The notes under the pieces were generated by a model. That model worked only from the letters and a program-made list of their open reading frames with translations, had not been told where the DNA came from and did not search any database. Both the position numbers and the translations under genes were made by a program. Below, in pieces: positions 50,150 to 61,159 of a DNA stretch of 64,000 nt (positions are counted from its first letter, which is position 1; the number at the start of each line of letters is the position of its first letter). Source of the stretch: Tenodera sinensis (Eukaryota > Arthropoda > Insecta > Mantodea > Mantidae); NCBI GenBank assembly GCA_030765045.1, contig CM060967.1, positions 125,099,412 through 125,163,411 on the forward strand. Reading direction: 5' to 3'.

Positions 50150-50876
50150 ATATGTTAGGAATATTTTATGCAAATGAATATTTGTTTGTTTGTCCCATAT
50201 GAACTATATCATTCGTTCGAATACGATGAAAATTGGCTTTTTTTTTTCCCCCGATTGAGAAGAATGTTCTGCTACTCCATTTACTATGCAAAGTATTATA
50301 TTCATATGTCCTTCTCCAATTGCCCTTCAACACACAATTCATAAAATTTTCTACAATTGAAATAGAAATGCAACGTATTACATTCGCACAGTTTTCTCAA
50401 CTCATCTTTCTTTTACGAAACAACCGCATTCGTTTCTCCTCCCACTTCTACAATCTATATGCTCTATGTTTGAAATAGAAATGGAATTTATTATATTCAC
50501 ATGGTTGTCTCTACTCTTCTTTTATGTAACACATGCTCCTCTGTACTCGCTCTTCAACATACAATTCATACACTTTTCTATATTATCGAAATAGAAATGC
50601 GCCTATTTCATTCACACGGTCTTCTCCACTCGCTTTTTTCCTGTGGTATTTGTGGTTTCTGAACAGGGCTTTTGCATAGTATCATCTTGGCGTTTTTATT
50701 TATTTTATTTTTATTCCTTATAGTATCCTAAGAGTTTTAATTAAACATTTGTTTATGTGCGTTAAGTAATATTTTTAAATGTCTCCAAAGAAACACAAGG
50801 CTTTTGGGCAAGTGCAACCTGAATCCGAAAGTTCTAGGAATAGGTCGTCACGGGCAACGCCGGGTATTTCAGCTAG
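50150..50876 (+). mobile_element. Helitron-like non-autonomous element
   Basis: The 3' end reads GTCACGGGCAACGCCGGGTA then TTTCAGCTAG followed by T. It has a GC hairpin (CGG-GCAACG-CCG core) about 10 nt before a terminal CTAG and insertion before T, the hallmark of Helitron 3' ends (hairpin plus CTRR). Near the presumed 5' side is TTTGTTTGTTTGTCCC with GATGAAAATTGG, also frequent in insect Helitrons. Internal tandem repeats occupy 50290-50640. The exact 5' terminus (expected A|TC) is not fixed. No Rep/helicase is encoded, so mobilisation would need an autonomous partner. Confidence 0.6.
50290..50640 (+). repeat. Tandem repeat, about 113-119 bp period, 3+ units
   Basis: The block (G)AAATAGAAATG followed by TAT(T/T)(A/T)(T/C)ATTC(A/G)CA(T/C)(G/A)G..CTC recurs at about 50360, 50472 and 50589, with a partial first unit at about 50290. 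Each unit also contains 'CTTCAACA(C/T)ACAATTCAT' type sequence. The array lies inside the Helitron-like element, and such internal minisatellites are common in that group. Confidence 0.7.
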
Positions 50877-51774
50877 TTTTATAAAAATAATTCATGATTA
50901 ATTTTGCATTTAATTTTTAATGCTTCATGTACATCACATAGATACATGAATGTTTATTTTATTTGTGCATTTTCTAAATCATAAATAGTTTAAGAAAGAG
51001 TTTAAGAAGCGTATACGAAGCATTCATAATTTAGCATTAATAATTATGATTCATCACTTGTATGAGCTTCTTCGAAAATTGCTACTATATTTCATAGTTT
51101 CTATTTTCAGAGGGTAGCCAAGTATATTTTGAAATCTCTCCTAGTTAGGTAATAAATCAGAACGCGCAGTTTCTTTGATTACTTCAACCTCGAAGCACAC
51201 AAGCATTGCTTAGTGTCCATCCAAAGTATCCTCCTATACATACCTTACGTTCCATCCTATATGTCCCTGATCTCAACTTCCTACTTTCTTTTATTTCTTT
51301 TTGCAAGAACTGGTCGAAGCTTTCCCACCACATCACATTACTTGACAAAACGTAGGCGGAGTTCAAGAGTCAGGATTCTGTAATAAGGCACCTGTGTAAT
51401 AAAGGTCACGCTGGTATAAGACATTAACAGCGTCGTAAAATTAACGTGGTATTTGTTGGCAGGTGTCAATTTGAGACTTAGTATCAAGTCACAACGCTGT
51501 TGGGTGCTGAACAGATGAATTTATCTCAAAGATTAAAGAATCTACTTGGGATTTTCGTTTAATATCTTAGTAGTATATATTTACAACATGTTTTGCCGTG
51601 CAAATAGTTCCCCAAAAATTAGTTTTTAAATAGCCATATTAATTGCAATTGCGTCTTTAATTTAGTATCGTTGTAATATCAATATGTATATTTTAAATCA
51701 CTTTTCAAAATGGTACTATGTATCCATAATTTCATACTATGAATTATGCACCAGTTCTCAGAAAAGCAGAAAGC

Positions 51775-52335
51775 TCATGTGTTACTTTGCATGCATTCTC
51801 TACTTATTCAACAAACTATTCTTAAAAGGTCTTAATTTTATATATACTTCGTGTTAATAAACAATTATAGAAACGATTTTATTACACTTTTCAATATAAT
51901 TAAGGAAGTAGAGTAGGCTCAAGTGATAGTCAAATCTTTTAAGAGCTGGTCGCTATGTGATGACTTTGGAATTCGTTAACTAGGAGAAGAAAAACAAGAT
52001 AAAATGAATAACTATTTCCCATTTGAAAAAATAAGTATAAGTATTTTAAATTTGAAATCAACACCTACGAATATCTCGTAAATGGTTAACTCGTCCAAAA
52101 ACTTCACAAAGTTGTTTTAACGAGATCTACATTTGTGTGGTAAGATTTTGTCTATTGGTATTGTTTACCAGTTACGCAAAAATCATCCAGAAGGAAGAAA
52201 ATTCAAGATGTAAATTTAATTTGCCATCAAAAGGTCACAACACATGGCATCTCAAACAAAATTGTTGGAATATATTGTGAGAAAATGAACATTTTTGGAA
52301 GGGTAGTTTGGGGCAGGGGATTTTCTTGATAAACA
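51775..52335 (+). mobile_element. Family A dispersed repeat, copy 9, 3'-truncated
   Basis: It starts at GCATTCTCTACTTATTCAAC and includes TTTTAAGAGCTGGTCGCTAT, TATCTCGTAAATGGTTAACT, GTTACGCAAAAATCATCCAG, AAAATTCAAGATGTAAATTT and GGGTAGTTTGGGG. It stops just before the 'CATCCTT' block. The remaining 3' third is absent. Confidence 0.8.
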
Positions 52336-54096
52336 TGGCAGATTTTATGTAAGTAATTATTAATGCTGCTTCTTTGTTTGCTAATATCATTTCTCCATTT
52401 TTTATTTGAACAGCATTTTCTGTGGATGGCATTTTATGATATAAAACTCCCGTTTTCTCAAACTATTGAAGATATCTAAGTTAAATTTTAGGATGATAAA
52501 AATGAGGCTGAAGTAATGTTGTGGAGCTACTATGGTATTAATAATATAGTTGATTATTTAAAAAATAACAGCTTATAAATCGTAATAAAAGGTTAATCTT
52601 CATTAATAAATGAACTTACTGGGATAAAGTAGATCAGTAAACTTAGAAGGCATGTACCTATAACCCGTAAAATTTTCAGTCTAATATCTTAAATGATTTG
52701 GGATAATGGATCATATCAGCTCAGCGAGTCCCAGTATCATGTGATCATTCCAACGTTTCATTCATTCGCCGTCCAACATGACCTACCTAAACACGGGCGC
52801 CAAATAGAAAAAAAAAAAAAAAAAAAGAAGAAGAAAAGAAAACTGTTTAAGAGAACTTCAGTGCAGATCATCGATAAACTTCAAAGCATGATAGTCCAAG
52901 TTCCCTGACTACAAAGATTCTATAGCGACTTTACGTCTAAAAAACAGATTTGTTGAACACCTTGAGTATGCTTCAATGTTTATTACGCCGAGAGTTGTAA
53001 ATTTTATTTTATTTAATAAAATCCATATAATGGGCCAGGTTAGGATAAAAAAGAATGCTAAAACAATCTAACCTAATATAAATAAAGAAAACAAGCGAAA
53101 TCATTTTGGTGCTTTAGAATTACCTAAACCAGTACATACTTTATGGTTTCAGAAATAAGTTCATTATTATAAAACCGCCTGCTTTGAACATTCACAAGTA
53201 TTTATTCTAACTGCCAGCTAAAAGTTTCTCTTTTCATTTGAGAGAAGAAAGATATTGTATTCATATCGCAGCAAGCCATAGAGCCAAAATTCATATCACA
53301 TACCTCCTGGCGGATCCTCAGTTCTTTATGCTTCCGCCGAAGGGTTTAGAAAACATTGCACGTTTAGTGTCACAAAGTGTTTCTTATAGATAACTGTTGG
53401 CGGGAACAAGTGAAAATCGGTCAAGAACCCAGCGGCAGTGTCTATGATATATATTCATTAGTTCAAGGTCCGTCATTTTACGTTACTCTTAAATGTGTTT
53501 CTTAAAACGACGCAAAATAATTATCCAAACTGCAAATTGCTGCAAAACAATTGCTAACGCCTTATTAATATGTGAGTAAAAACAGGGCTTTTACTTCATA
53601 CATAATAAGTTAAACTAGCTGTATTTTTCTTCTGAGTTTATATCTTCCCACATAATTTCGTTCTTCCCATAATTTTAATGATTTTTTACTTATTCCTACA
53701 TCTTTCAAACGAATTCTTCAATAGAATAACATTAACATTTATGACACATTAATTCGACATAATTCGTCTCGAGGGCATTTTTGGTCTTCCGCTTGGATTC
53801 TACTAGAAATAAACTCTACCCTTAGATTCCTTGCGTTTCTTATCAGTTAATAAAAACCTTCAACCCGTAATATATTAGGAGGTATAGAATAAGACTGAAA
53901 AATCCAATGCCATTGCTGGTTAGATCTTTGTCCTAAATATGAATACTTTGAAAACATAATTAATTGCCATTGATTGGCCTTAAAAATGGCTCAACAACGG
54001 CTTAGCCGTTGTAAGTCGGTATGTATTTTCTCTTTGCTGTTTACTGGAAAAATTCGAGTCAGTAGGAGAATTGAATGTCATTGTAGCATGCCATGA
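52336..54096. other. No recognised gene; poly(A)
   Basis: It contains a poly(A) run at 52808-52826 followed by an AAG-rich stretch. The 71-codon frame at 52693-52908 spans that run and is not recognised. No other repeats were found. Confidence 0.3.
52808..52826. repeat. Poly(A) run, 19 nt
   Basis: A homopolymer followed by GAAGAAGAAAAGAAAA. No TSD was recognised around the preceding sequence. Confidence 0.97.
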
Positions 54097-54275
54097 TGTC
54101 ATATATCTCAGTGGTTAGAATAATCGGACGAAAACAGAAGAATCCGTGGTTCAAATTCCAGCCATTGCATTGAATTTTTCAGTCATTCTACCTTTCCAAT
54201 CTTTTCCTACACACGACTAGTGTGAAAGGACACTTAATTGCAGTAATATATTAAGTAACGATGACATTCTGAGGA
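54097..54275 (+). mobile_element. tRNA-derived SINE (family S4), copy 2
   Basis: ATCTCAGTGGTTAGAATAAT (A-box region) and GTGGTTCAAATTCCAGCC (B box) are followed by the CATTGCATTGAATTTTTCAG, TTCTACCTTTCCAAT and ATATTAAGTAACGATG tail seen at 30.9 kb. Confidence 0.7.
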
Positions 54276-55486
54276 AATATTGCTTTCTGGAGATTTTTTC
54301 GATATGTAATTTTTCAAACTGCTGAAATGCATTATAGTCGCATATCAGTAATAGTATTTCTACAATGTGTTTATTTTGTAGTTATTTCGGTTTCGTCCTT
54401 TCATATACGCTGGCATCCCATTACTCTTTATGATCTTCAAGATAATGCTTTCTCTTTCACTTGGGTGCTTTACTAATGTTTACAATGCAGCTGTTCAAAC
54501 ATTTACCTAAGTGCTTCTGATCAACTCGTGTACCGACATCCCCAACAGCCATCGTAGGCACTTATAACCTGAAAACGCCAACATGCTGTCAAAAGCTTGT
54601 CATATTCCAGGGAGGAAATACCTCAAAGCTGATCCCCAGTAATGTAGGAGTTGGGCAAATAAGGACGCAGAAGAAATGCCGAAGCGAGTGTTTAGCCAGG
54701 AACCACCAATCAGCCGCCATTCCTTCCAGTCGTGCAAATCCCACATCACGTTGGTCAAAATCTAGCAAAGTACTGTTGCTACAGTCAAACGCTGTAAGGT
54801 CTCGTCTAAACTAATCCCAAGGACCACCTCAGAGTTATAGATTCAGCTGCACTCGGCATCATGATGGTTACAATGAACTCCTCACCCACTTGAACAGAAC
54901 TAGGGTTGTTCCAAACCTGAATATCTTCCTGGGTGAAAAACCAGAATGTTCATGATAGACCCACCAAGAGGTGCTTTAGAATCACTTATCGCTATTGATC
55001 AGTGCGTCGTTAACGGCAGATTAGTAAACAATTTCCGTAGACGGCCTGATGAGTAATTTGTGCAGTTTTATCTTAAGAGTTAATTGGCGCTTATTGCAAG
55101 TTGAGTAGCACTCAGTGATCATAAATGCATTTAGTGCATTTGATTGCGTAATAATTTAACAACAGTATAGGATAAAAAAAGGTTCTGAATAATTTCACTA
55201 ATGTTTAAATACCCAATATAAAATAATGTTCTATGTTCAAAATAAATCAGGTGATAAGCGAAAGTGCCGTCTGTATTTTGACATTGTTTCTGTCTAGCTT
55301 ACAGTCACTTCACGAATGTGATCTAGTTTGATATTAATTAAATACGCGCGATGAAGGTTATTCTTCCTACCGCTTCACTTGCTGTGGAATCGAACGCAAG
55401 ACGTCTCAAATCTCTCGCAGTAGCACTACTATTTCAACGTTACTATCGCAGCAGCCTCCTCAGAATGCACTTTTATGTCGGATAGT
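54276..55486. other. No recognised gene; GC-richer patch 54,530-55,010
   Basis: The patch is about half G+C and has no frame above 60 codons on either strand. I could not match it to a repeat. It could be an old retroelement body or a decayed exon cluster. The rest is A+T-rich. Confidence 0.3.
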
Positions 55487-55690
55487 CGGTATGAATGACT
55501 CAGTTGGTTAGGCGCTGATTTACTGAACCCGTGGTTGCGGGTTCAAACCTGGCTCAAAGCAATGGTTTTTAAATGTGCTGAAAATCGACAGCTCCATGTC
55601 AGTAAATTTATTTGCACGTAAAAGAATCCCTGCGAAACGAAATTCCGCCACATTGATGGCGCTAATATGATCTTGGCAGATTGACATCAC
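55487..55690 (+). mobile_element. tRNA-derived SINE (family S2), sense copy
   Basis: GACTCAGTTGGTTAGGCGCT (A box), GCGGGTTCAAACCTGG (B box), CGACAGCTCCATGTCAGTAA, GTAAAAGAATCCCTGCG, AAATTCCGCCACATTGATGG and GATCTTGGCAGATTGACA are in the same order as in the antisense copy at 27.2-27.5 kb. The 3' tail is changed or truncated relative to that copy, and no TSD is clear. Confidence 0.8.
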
Positions 55691-55727
55691 TCGCAAGCAT
55701 GCTCACGTATGAATAACCGTTGGAGTT

Positions 55728-55755
55728 TTCGAAAGAGTTCTAGAATTTTCGCGAC
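55728..55755. promoter_or_regulatory. Weaker heat-shock-element-like motif
   Basis: TTC-ga-AAG-ag-TTC-ta-GAA-tt-TTC-gc-GAC: six alternating triplets with 2-nt spacing, of which TTC, TTC, GAA and TTC are perfect and AAG and GAC are one base off. It lies about 40 bp after the S2 SINE, with no visible downstream gene. Confidence 0.3.
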
Positions 55756-56408
55756 AGGCGGAAACAAAAAGAAAGATTAATTTACATTATCTTATTTAGA
55801 ACATCTCATATGATAATAAAAATTCATAGAGTATGGTTCCAAAAACTAAAGAAATACAGAAAGTTTCCTATTTGAAGCGGAGCATTTAGATGTTTTTTAC
55901 AATAATATAGAAAATGTACCTATGCTCAACCATAGATAGAAAGTTTACAAATGCCACTCCGAATGCACTTTCTGTGGCATTTAGCCCCTTTTACATTCTA
56001 AAGTCGGTAATAATTTTGCATTATAACCCGTATACGAGGTACTGTTGGGCGGAAAGCTCTTATATAAGTTCTAGGACGGGAAACCCTGAAATCCATGTCG
56101 GCGTATTAACACCTTACGATAATAAACCGCTATTGCACGACTTTCCACGTCCTGGCACATGCTTCTGCTATTCCTTTCACTACATCTCCTGAGACCGCCA
56201 TACTCAATGCCAAAATATAGTAATGAAAGGTGATTAAGTGGTGAAAAAGAAAATTTGCACTTTCGTTACGTAAACTTTTGATGACGCAGTTACAATATAA
56301 TGAGGATTTCAGGCATAGAGTAGGTACAGTTAAGCTTTTGCAAAAATGTCACAGTACTTAGGGCGATGCAATTTAATGATACTTATTACTTTTGTATTTT
56401 AAAATAGT

Positions 56409-56801
<393 letters not shown>

Positions 56802-56819
56802 TAGTCAGCACAAAAATCC

Positions 56820-56940
56820 AGGAAAGATAAAGTTCAGAATAATAAACTAAAGGAAATTAAGCAAGTTGACCAAAACATTTTGGAAATTGCAGAAAAAAGA
56901 CGCCTGACATGGTACGGACATGTGCTTAGAATGTTATAAT
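56820..56940 (+). pseudogene. LINE ORF C-terminal fragment
   Basis: The frame gives KDKVQNNKLKEIKQVDQNI, then LEIAEKRRLTWYGHVLRM, then a stop at 56937. The NEKIRE-like helix and the RRLxWYGHVxRM motif are diagnostic of the C-terminus of RTE/CR1-like LINE ORFs. It follows the ATTTATC/ATT arrays by about 20 bp and is truncated on both sides. Confidence 0.75.
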
Positions 56941-58189
56941 TGCTGCAGTGAATTAATCCCAAAGGTTACGTAAGTGGAGCTTTAAAATTCTCAGCAATTG
57001 CCACAACTGCTCATTATGGTTCCAGGTAATGCAACTTTTAAAAAATATTTTCCTTAAAAATTATTTGAGTGTTTACACATATCACTGTCCAAAAAGGATA
57101 ATTAGTTTATATATTATAAACTAATTGTGAATTTAAATGAAATCTTACAAATTTAAGTTCATTACTGGAATTATTCTTTCACACTGAGTTGAAGAGAGTA
57201 ATGAGGTCTGTAGAAGCAGTATCACAAATCTTATCAAACCTGAAATCTTCGACGCTGACACCTTTTTCGTTGAGCCATCGTGGAATTAGTACACGCGGTG
57301 AATACACTCGCAATTCCATAAGCTACAATAATTTTACGAAGAGACAAATGATGAAAAAGTCAGAAATATACAAATAACATGATTCTGTATATGATGTGAC
57401 GGAATGCATTTCCTCTAGAATTTATTTTCCCCCGGAAACTGTTTTTTTCTCCTTGGATATTTCTCGTCCATTTGATCGTTTTGTTGTCTCTCGCAAGTTC
57501 GATCAAATTGCTTCTGATCAGGAAAAATTATAAAAGCTTTAGAAGATTATATTATTTTTTAAGCCTCATAACAATTTGCATAAAGATGCATATAAATACA
57601 GAAATTAACGTTGTAAAGTAGGTAATTAATCTACTTTAGCTTGAGACAGGTCTTGTATTCCGGGAAGCATTTATTTCCCTTAAAAAATGTGAGGTGAACA
57701 GACTAATGTATAATACAGTGAGGATCGGCATCTGGCATATTAACATAAATTACAGCTTTTGAACAAGTTGTGACAGGATGGTCTTCCCAAATGTACCTAT
57801 GCAATTACCTCAATACGTAGCATCATATGGGCGTCAGTTAGGCACGTAACCTCGCTCATATAAGATATTCTTCTCGCATACTTGGTTCATTATCCTAATT
57901 AGTATACAAATCTCTTCCAAAGAAAACGCTAACGATTAAAAAATTGAGGGAATAACATAGTTTTTTTCTACAGAAACATTAACTAATCAGGGACGTCCAC
58001 GCTTAGTGGCATTGATTGATTTAGCACAGGGCAAGTCTCAACACCATTTTGGCCTAAAATAAAAGCAAAGAGTACTAGGGTGTTCCCGCTGTCGATACAA
58101 GCATATTAAATGCTGTTATACGTCAATGATCTCATTCTGTATGCCACCAGTTTTACTTTTATTTTCTTAGGAACAAACTGTCTATCATT
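56941..58189. other. No recognised feature
   Basis: A+T-rich. The frame at 57189-57377 (+) is unassigned. Confidence 0.3.
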
Positions 58190-58262
58190 AAAAGCCATCA
58201 GAATTGAACCAGCGACCTTGGGACTGGTAAGTCAGCGCCTAACCAACTGAGCCCACCAGAAT
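58190..58262 (-). mobile_element. S2 SINE head fragment
   Basis: On the + strand, AATTGAACCAGCGACCTTGG then AGTCAGCGCCTAACCAACTG AGCC: the reversed A- and B-box region of S2 (compare 27.4 kb). The body is not recognisable. Confidence 0.6.
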
Positions 58263-58854
58263 GACAATATCAGATGAAATTGATATGGAGTCACGAGTGT
58301 AAATATTTTATTACATGCCAAAGATATCATTCAGAGTAATGAAGATTATCTACAGAGACGTTATAATGCTTCAGTAATATTTTAGTATTTTTATGGAGAA
58401 AGATAAGATTTGCGTTAAAGTCAGATACATTCAAGGATTGTTTTAGAAGAAAATTGTCATAACTTACGTAAACACAAATTACCTAGGTTTGATATTACTA
58501 TATATAACCAATCTAGAGGATATCAGAAAAAAGTACTCAAATGTTAAATCGCGTGTTTTAATATACTTCTGATCAAAAATGCAGCAAGTAAATATATACT
58601 ATTAATATGGTAAAGTGGTATCAAAAATTTACGATTTGTTTGCTTTGTTGATTTGTTTACGATTGTCTGCTAAAACGTATCTCATTCAGAAGACATATTC
58701 TACAATTTGTGCAAATTTAATAACTAAATATTACTATACGTCACTAAATTCAGTTTTTTTTTAAACCTAATATAAATATTGAAACGCATTCCTTCTTTCT
58801 TTGAATATTCTGTTCAAAAGAGCTTTTCTGTCCAAGAAGAGAGGGATAGGAGAG

Positions 58855-59174
58855 ATAAGGCACTGAAACTGTGCCTATTGTAACTATACCCCCAATGGGA
58901 CACCCCCGGGAGGAAGGAGGAGGTCAGAGGGAACATCGGGCGGTCAGATTCAAACCAACAGCACAGACAATGACAGAGGTCCCTAAGGTTTCCAATTGTG
59001 ACGACACTTCGAAGTCTTAGGTTTTCCGGAGCCAACTCAGGGGACCTCGTCGCGGGATACAACGTCCCAGATGCCGCCGCCGCCCCCTCAGCCAAATCCC
59101 ACGGTCAACGAGGGACGGAAAGAGTTCCTGTGCGCATATCATCCCTACCTTCGATGACACTTGCAACCCGAAAG
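58855..59174 (-). repeat. GC-rich repeat-like segment, possibly SINE-derived
   Basis: On the minus strand, GTTGGTTTGAATCTGACCG resembles a tRNA B box. The segment adjoins the GAATGAAATGATTAATGAAG block that introduces the S3 copy to its right, so it may be part of a longer composite SINE. Frames on both strands (58814-59095 -, 58998-59189 +) have low-complexity Ala/Ser or Arg stretches and no domain. Confidence 0.4.
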
Positions 59175-59372
59175 AATCAATGGGATTAAGTATGAATGAA
59201 ATGATTAATGAAGTGAAATGAAGGGACAGGAAATTTGAGGGATGTAATTATCCTTCCCAGCATAAGTCTGGCGGCCCGGGAAAACCCTGAAAAAACACAT
59301 GGGTCAGGAAGTTCGGCCACGGGAATCGAACCCATGACCTCAGAATGCGAGCCTCACATGTTACTGTGGGAT
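59175..59372 (-). mobile_element. tRNA-derived SINE (family S3), copy 3
   Basis: On the minus strand: TAACATGTGAGGCTCGCATT, GGGTTCGATTCCCGTGGCC (B box), CTTCCTGACCCATG, GGGTTTTCCCGGGCCGCC, CTGGGAAGGATAATTACATC, then a CATTTCACTTCATTAATCAT tail. It is the most complete S3 copy in the window. Confidence 0.75.
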
Positions 59373-59495
59373 CATCTCGTTCGGTTTTTGTCCAAGAAAG
59401 TTTATTAGAATTGAATAAATGGTTCTATCAGGCCGGTAAACTTTAAGCTATGAGCAATGAGCTGGTGTACATTCACTAGCACTATTCCACATACT

Positions 59496-59846
59496 GTGGC
59501 CTTTTGAAAGCGCGCTTGCCTCTGGCGCGCAGGACCCGGGTTCGATCACCGGTACCAGTATGGGGATTTTATCCCCTCTGAGAGGTCTGGCATGGGGTGC
59601 ACTCAGCCTCGTTAGGTCCCGGGAGGACCAATTGAGGAGCTACTTGATAGAGAAATAGTGGACCCAGGTCGAGAAGGCCGTTTAACTGACCGGGAGGGCT
59701 CCGGGCGCTGACCACGTCCCACCCTCCAGTACTGCACCCCACCAATGACACCTGTAGTGGGCAGAGGTGGGGGACGCAGCGGTTGGGCGGCCAGCCTTGG
59801 CCCTTCATGGGCTGTTGCGCTAGAGGTTTTTAGTGGCCTTTTGAAA
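59496..59846 (+). mobile_element. tRNA-derived SINE (family S1) with perfect 14-bp TSD
   Basis: GTGGCCTTTTGAAA at 59496-59509 is repeated exactly at 59833-59846. The element (59510-59832) begins in the tRNA head (GCGCGCTTGCCTCTGGCGCG), has a B box (GGGTTCGATCACCGG) and the same body as the 45.05-kb copy (GTGCACTCAGCCTCGTTAGG, TGACCGGGAGGGC, GTGGGGGACGCAGCGG). It ends near GGGCTGTTGCGCTAGAGG. The perfect TSD suggests a young insertion. The Pro/Arg-rich frames here are SINE by-products. Confidence 0.92.
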
Positions 59847-60563
59847 CTTGAAAATTTTGGAAGTGTCTTCACAGTTGACTCAGTATTTGCACAAGCTAAT
59901 GAAAAATTGAGCACGGAATCTAACGAAGCAACTTAAACGTGTGCTCGTTAAAATTCCAATGGTATCGTGGCTTTTAAAGGTAGATACCAGGAAAGCATTT
60001 TATTTTTCCTGTTCCTTTCTGCTCACACAGTGACCTTTACCACCATCTGAAAGTATTGTGCGCGGTCATCATCGCTGAGCGGGTGTTGTGCAACTTCGTG
60101 CATCTGTTAGCTAACCTCTACCCAACACGAATCCCGGTAACCACATGCCAGGTCAACTCCTGCTGATATTTCCTACAATGACGCTGTCATAATATACTGG
60201 AAGCCTTAAATTTACAAGACACCTTTAACCAAGATATTCTAAATGTCAGTGCTTCATCGTTTGAATTTAGACCGTTAACTAATTTTAAAATATAAAGTTT
60301 CACAGCATTTAAAATTAATTGACGTCTTATTGTGAAAATAAAAATGTGTCTTCAGAAGAAGAAGGAAAAAAAGTATCCTTTATAAATCTTAAATCCCACA
60401 ACTCAGCATGAATTAATGCAAATTTGAAGAATAGAATAGGTGTTTTAAAAACTTTTTACAAGCAAACTCTCATCTCCTTGTCTGTTTATAATACCTACAC
60501 ACATTATATACAGAATGTTACAAATTGATGTATACAGGCTCTGAAGCGTTATTTCTCAGCAAC

Positions 60564-60965
60564 GAAATGAGACAGAAAAAGCTTAAGAAGAATAGCAAGG
60601 AAGACACGAGATAGAATAAAGAATGAAAGGATATGAGACGAACTTCAAGTGTCATCTATAAGTAAGAGGATAGAAGAAAGACATGTAAAGAGGATGGGTA
60701 CAGATCGTAAGATACGCCAATTCTATGAAGCAAGACCATTGGGAAGGAACCCGAGAGAAAGACCAAAAATAGCCTGGGAAGAAGGGATTAAAAGACTGGT
60801 GGCTAATAAAGAAAAGACTTGGGACAAGCTCAATAGACTAACATAGGATAGGATTGAGTTTAGAAAATGAAGTTAGGTTAGAGCACGGAAGTTGAAGAAG
60901 AAGAAGAAGAAGAAGAAGAAGAAGAAGAAGAACAAAAACAACAAAAAGAAGAAATGAAACAGAAA
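60564..60965 (+). mobile_element. 5'-truncated LINE nested in the mariner element
   Basis: GAAATGAGACAGAAA (60564-60578) and GAAATGAAACAGAAA (60951-60965) form a 15-bp TSD with one mismatch. The insert between them encodes LRRIARKTRDRIKNERI, a stop, DELQVSSISKRIEERHVKRM, then RQFYEARPLGRNPRERPKI and AWEEGIKRLV up to KLNRLT, the normal C-terminal layout of an RTE/CR1-like LINE ORF. It ends with a (GAA)n tail. GRPRxxW has become ERPKIAW, and the internal stop shows that it is dead. Confidence 0.88.
60893..60931. repeat. (GAA)n run at the LINE 3' end
   Basis: About 12 GAA units just before ACAAAAACAACAAAAAG and the right-hand TSD. Its position inside the TSDs indicates that it is, or grew from, the LINE's 3' tail. 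Confidence 0.9.
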
Positions 60966-61159
60966 TACAATTTTTGTTGTCTCAGATTCAGAAGCCCCTG
61001 GAAAAGCATAGCAACATGTTCATCGTGGTACACGTGTTTATAAACAAAGTGACAATGAGATTATCATTCAGGCACCAAAGATAAAATATAATGTTTATAT
61101 ATCTTTGTGATTAATTGAGAATAATCATCTTTGGATGAACCTGCGTGGATACTGAAGTG

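Noticed and set aside
50290..50640. Tandem units that could be read as a CRISPR-like array
   Set aside because: The units are long and diverged, with no regular short repeat and unique spacers, and the sequence is clearly eukaryotic.
55487..55560. Possible genuine tRNA gene (A and B boxes present)
   Set aside because: No complete cloverleaf with an acceptor stem; the sequence continues into a SINE body shared with two other loci.
59569..59914. Pro/Ser/Arg-rich frames on the minus strand (79 and 100 codons)
   Set aside because: They lie inside the TSD-bounded S1 SINE and occur because the SINE body is GC-rich; similar frames appear in the other S1 copies.
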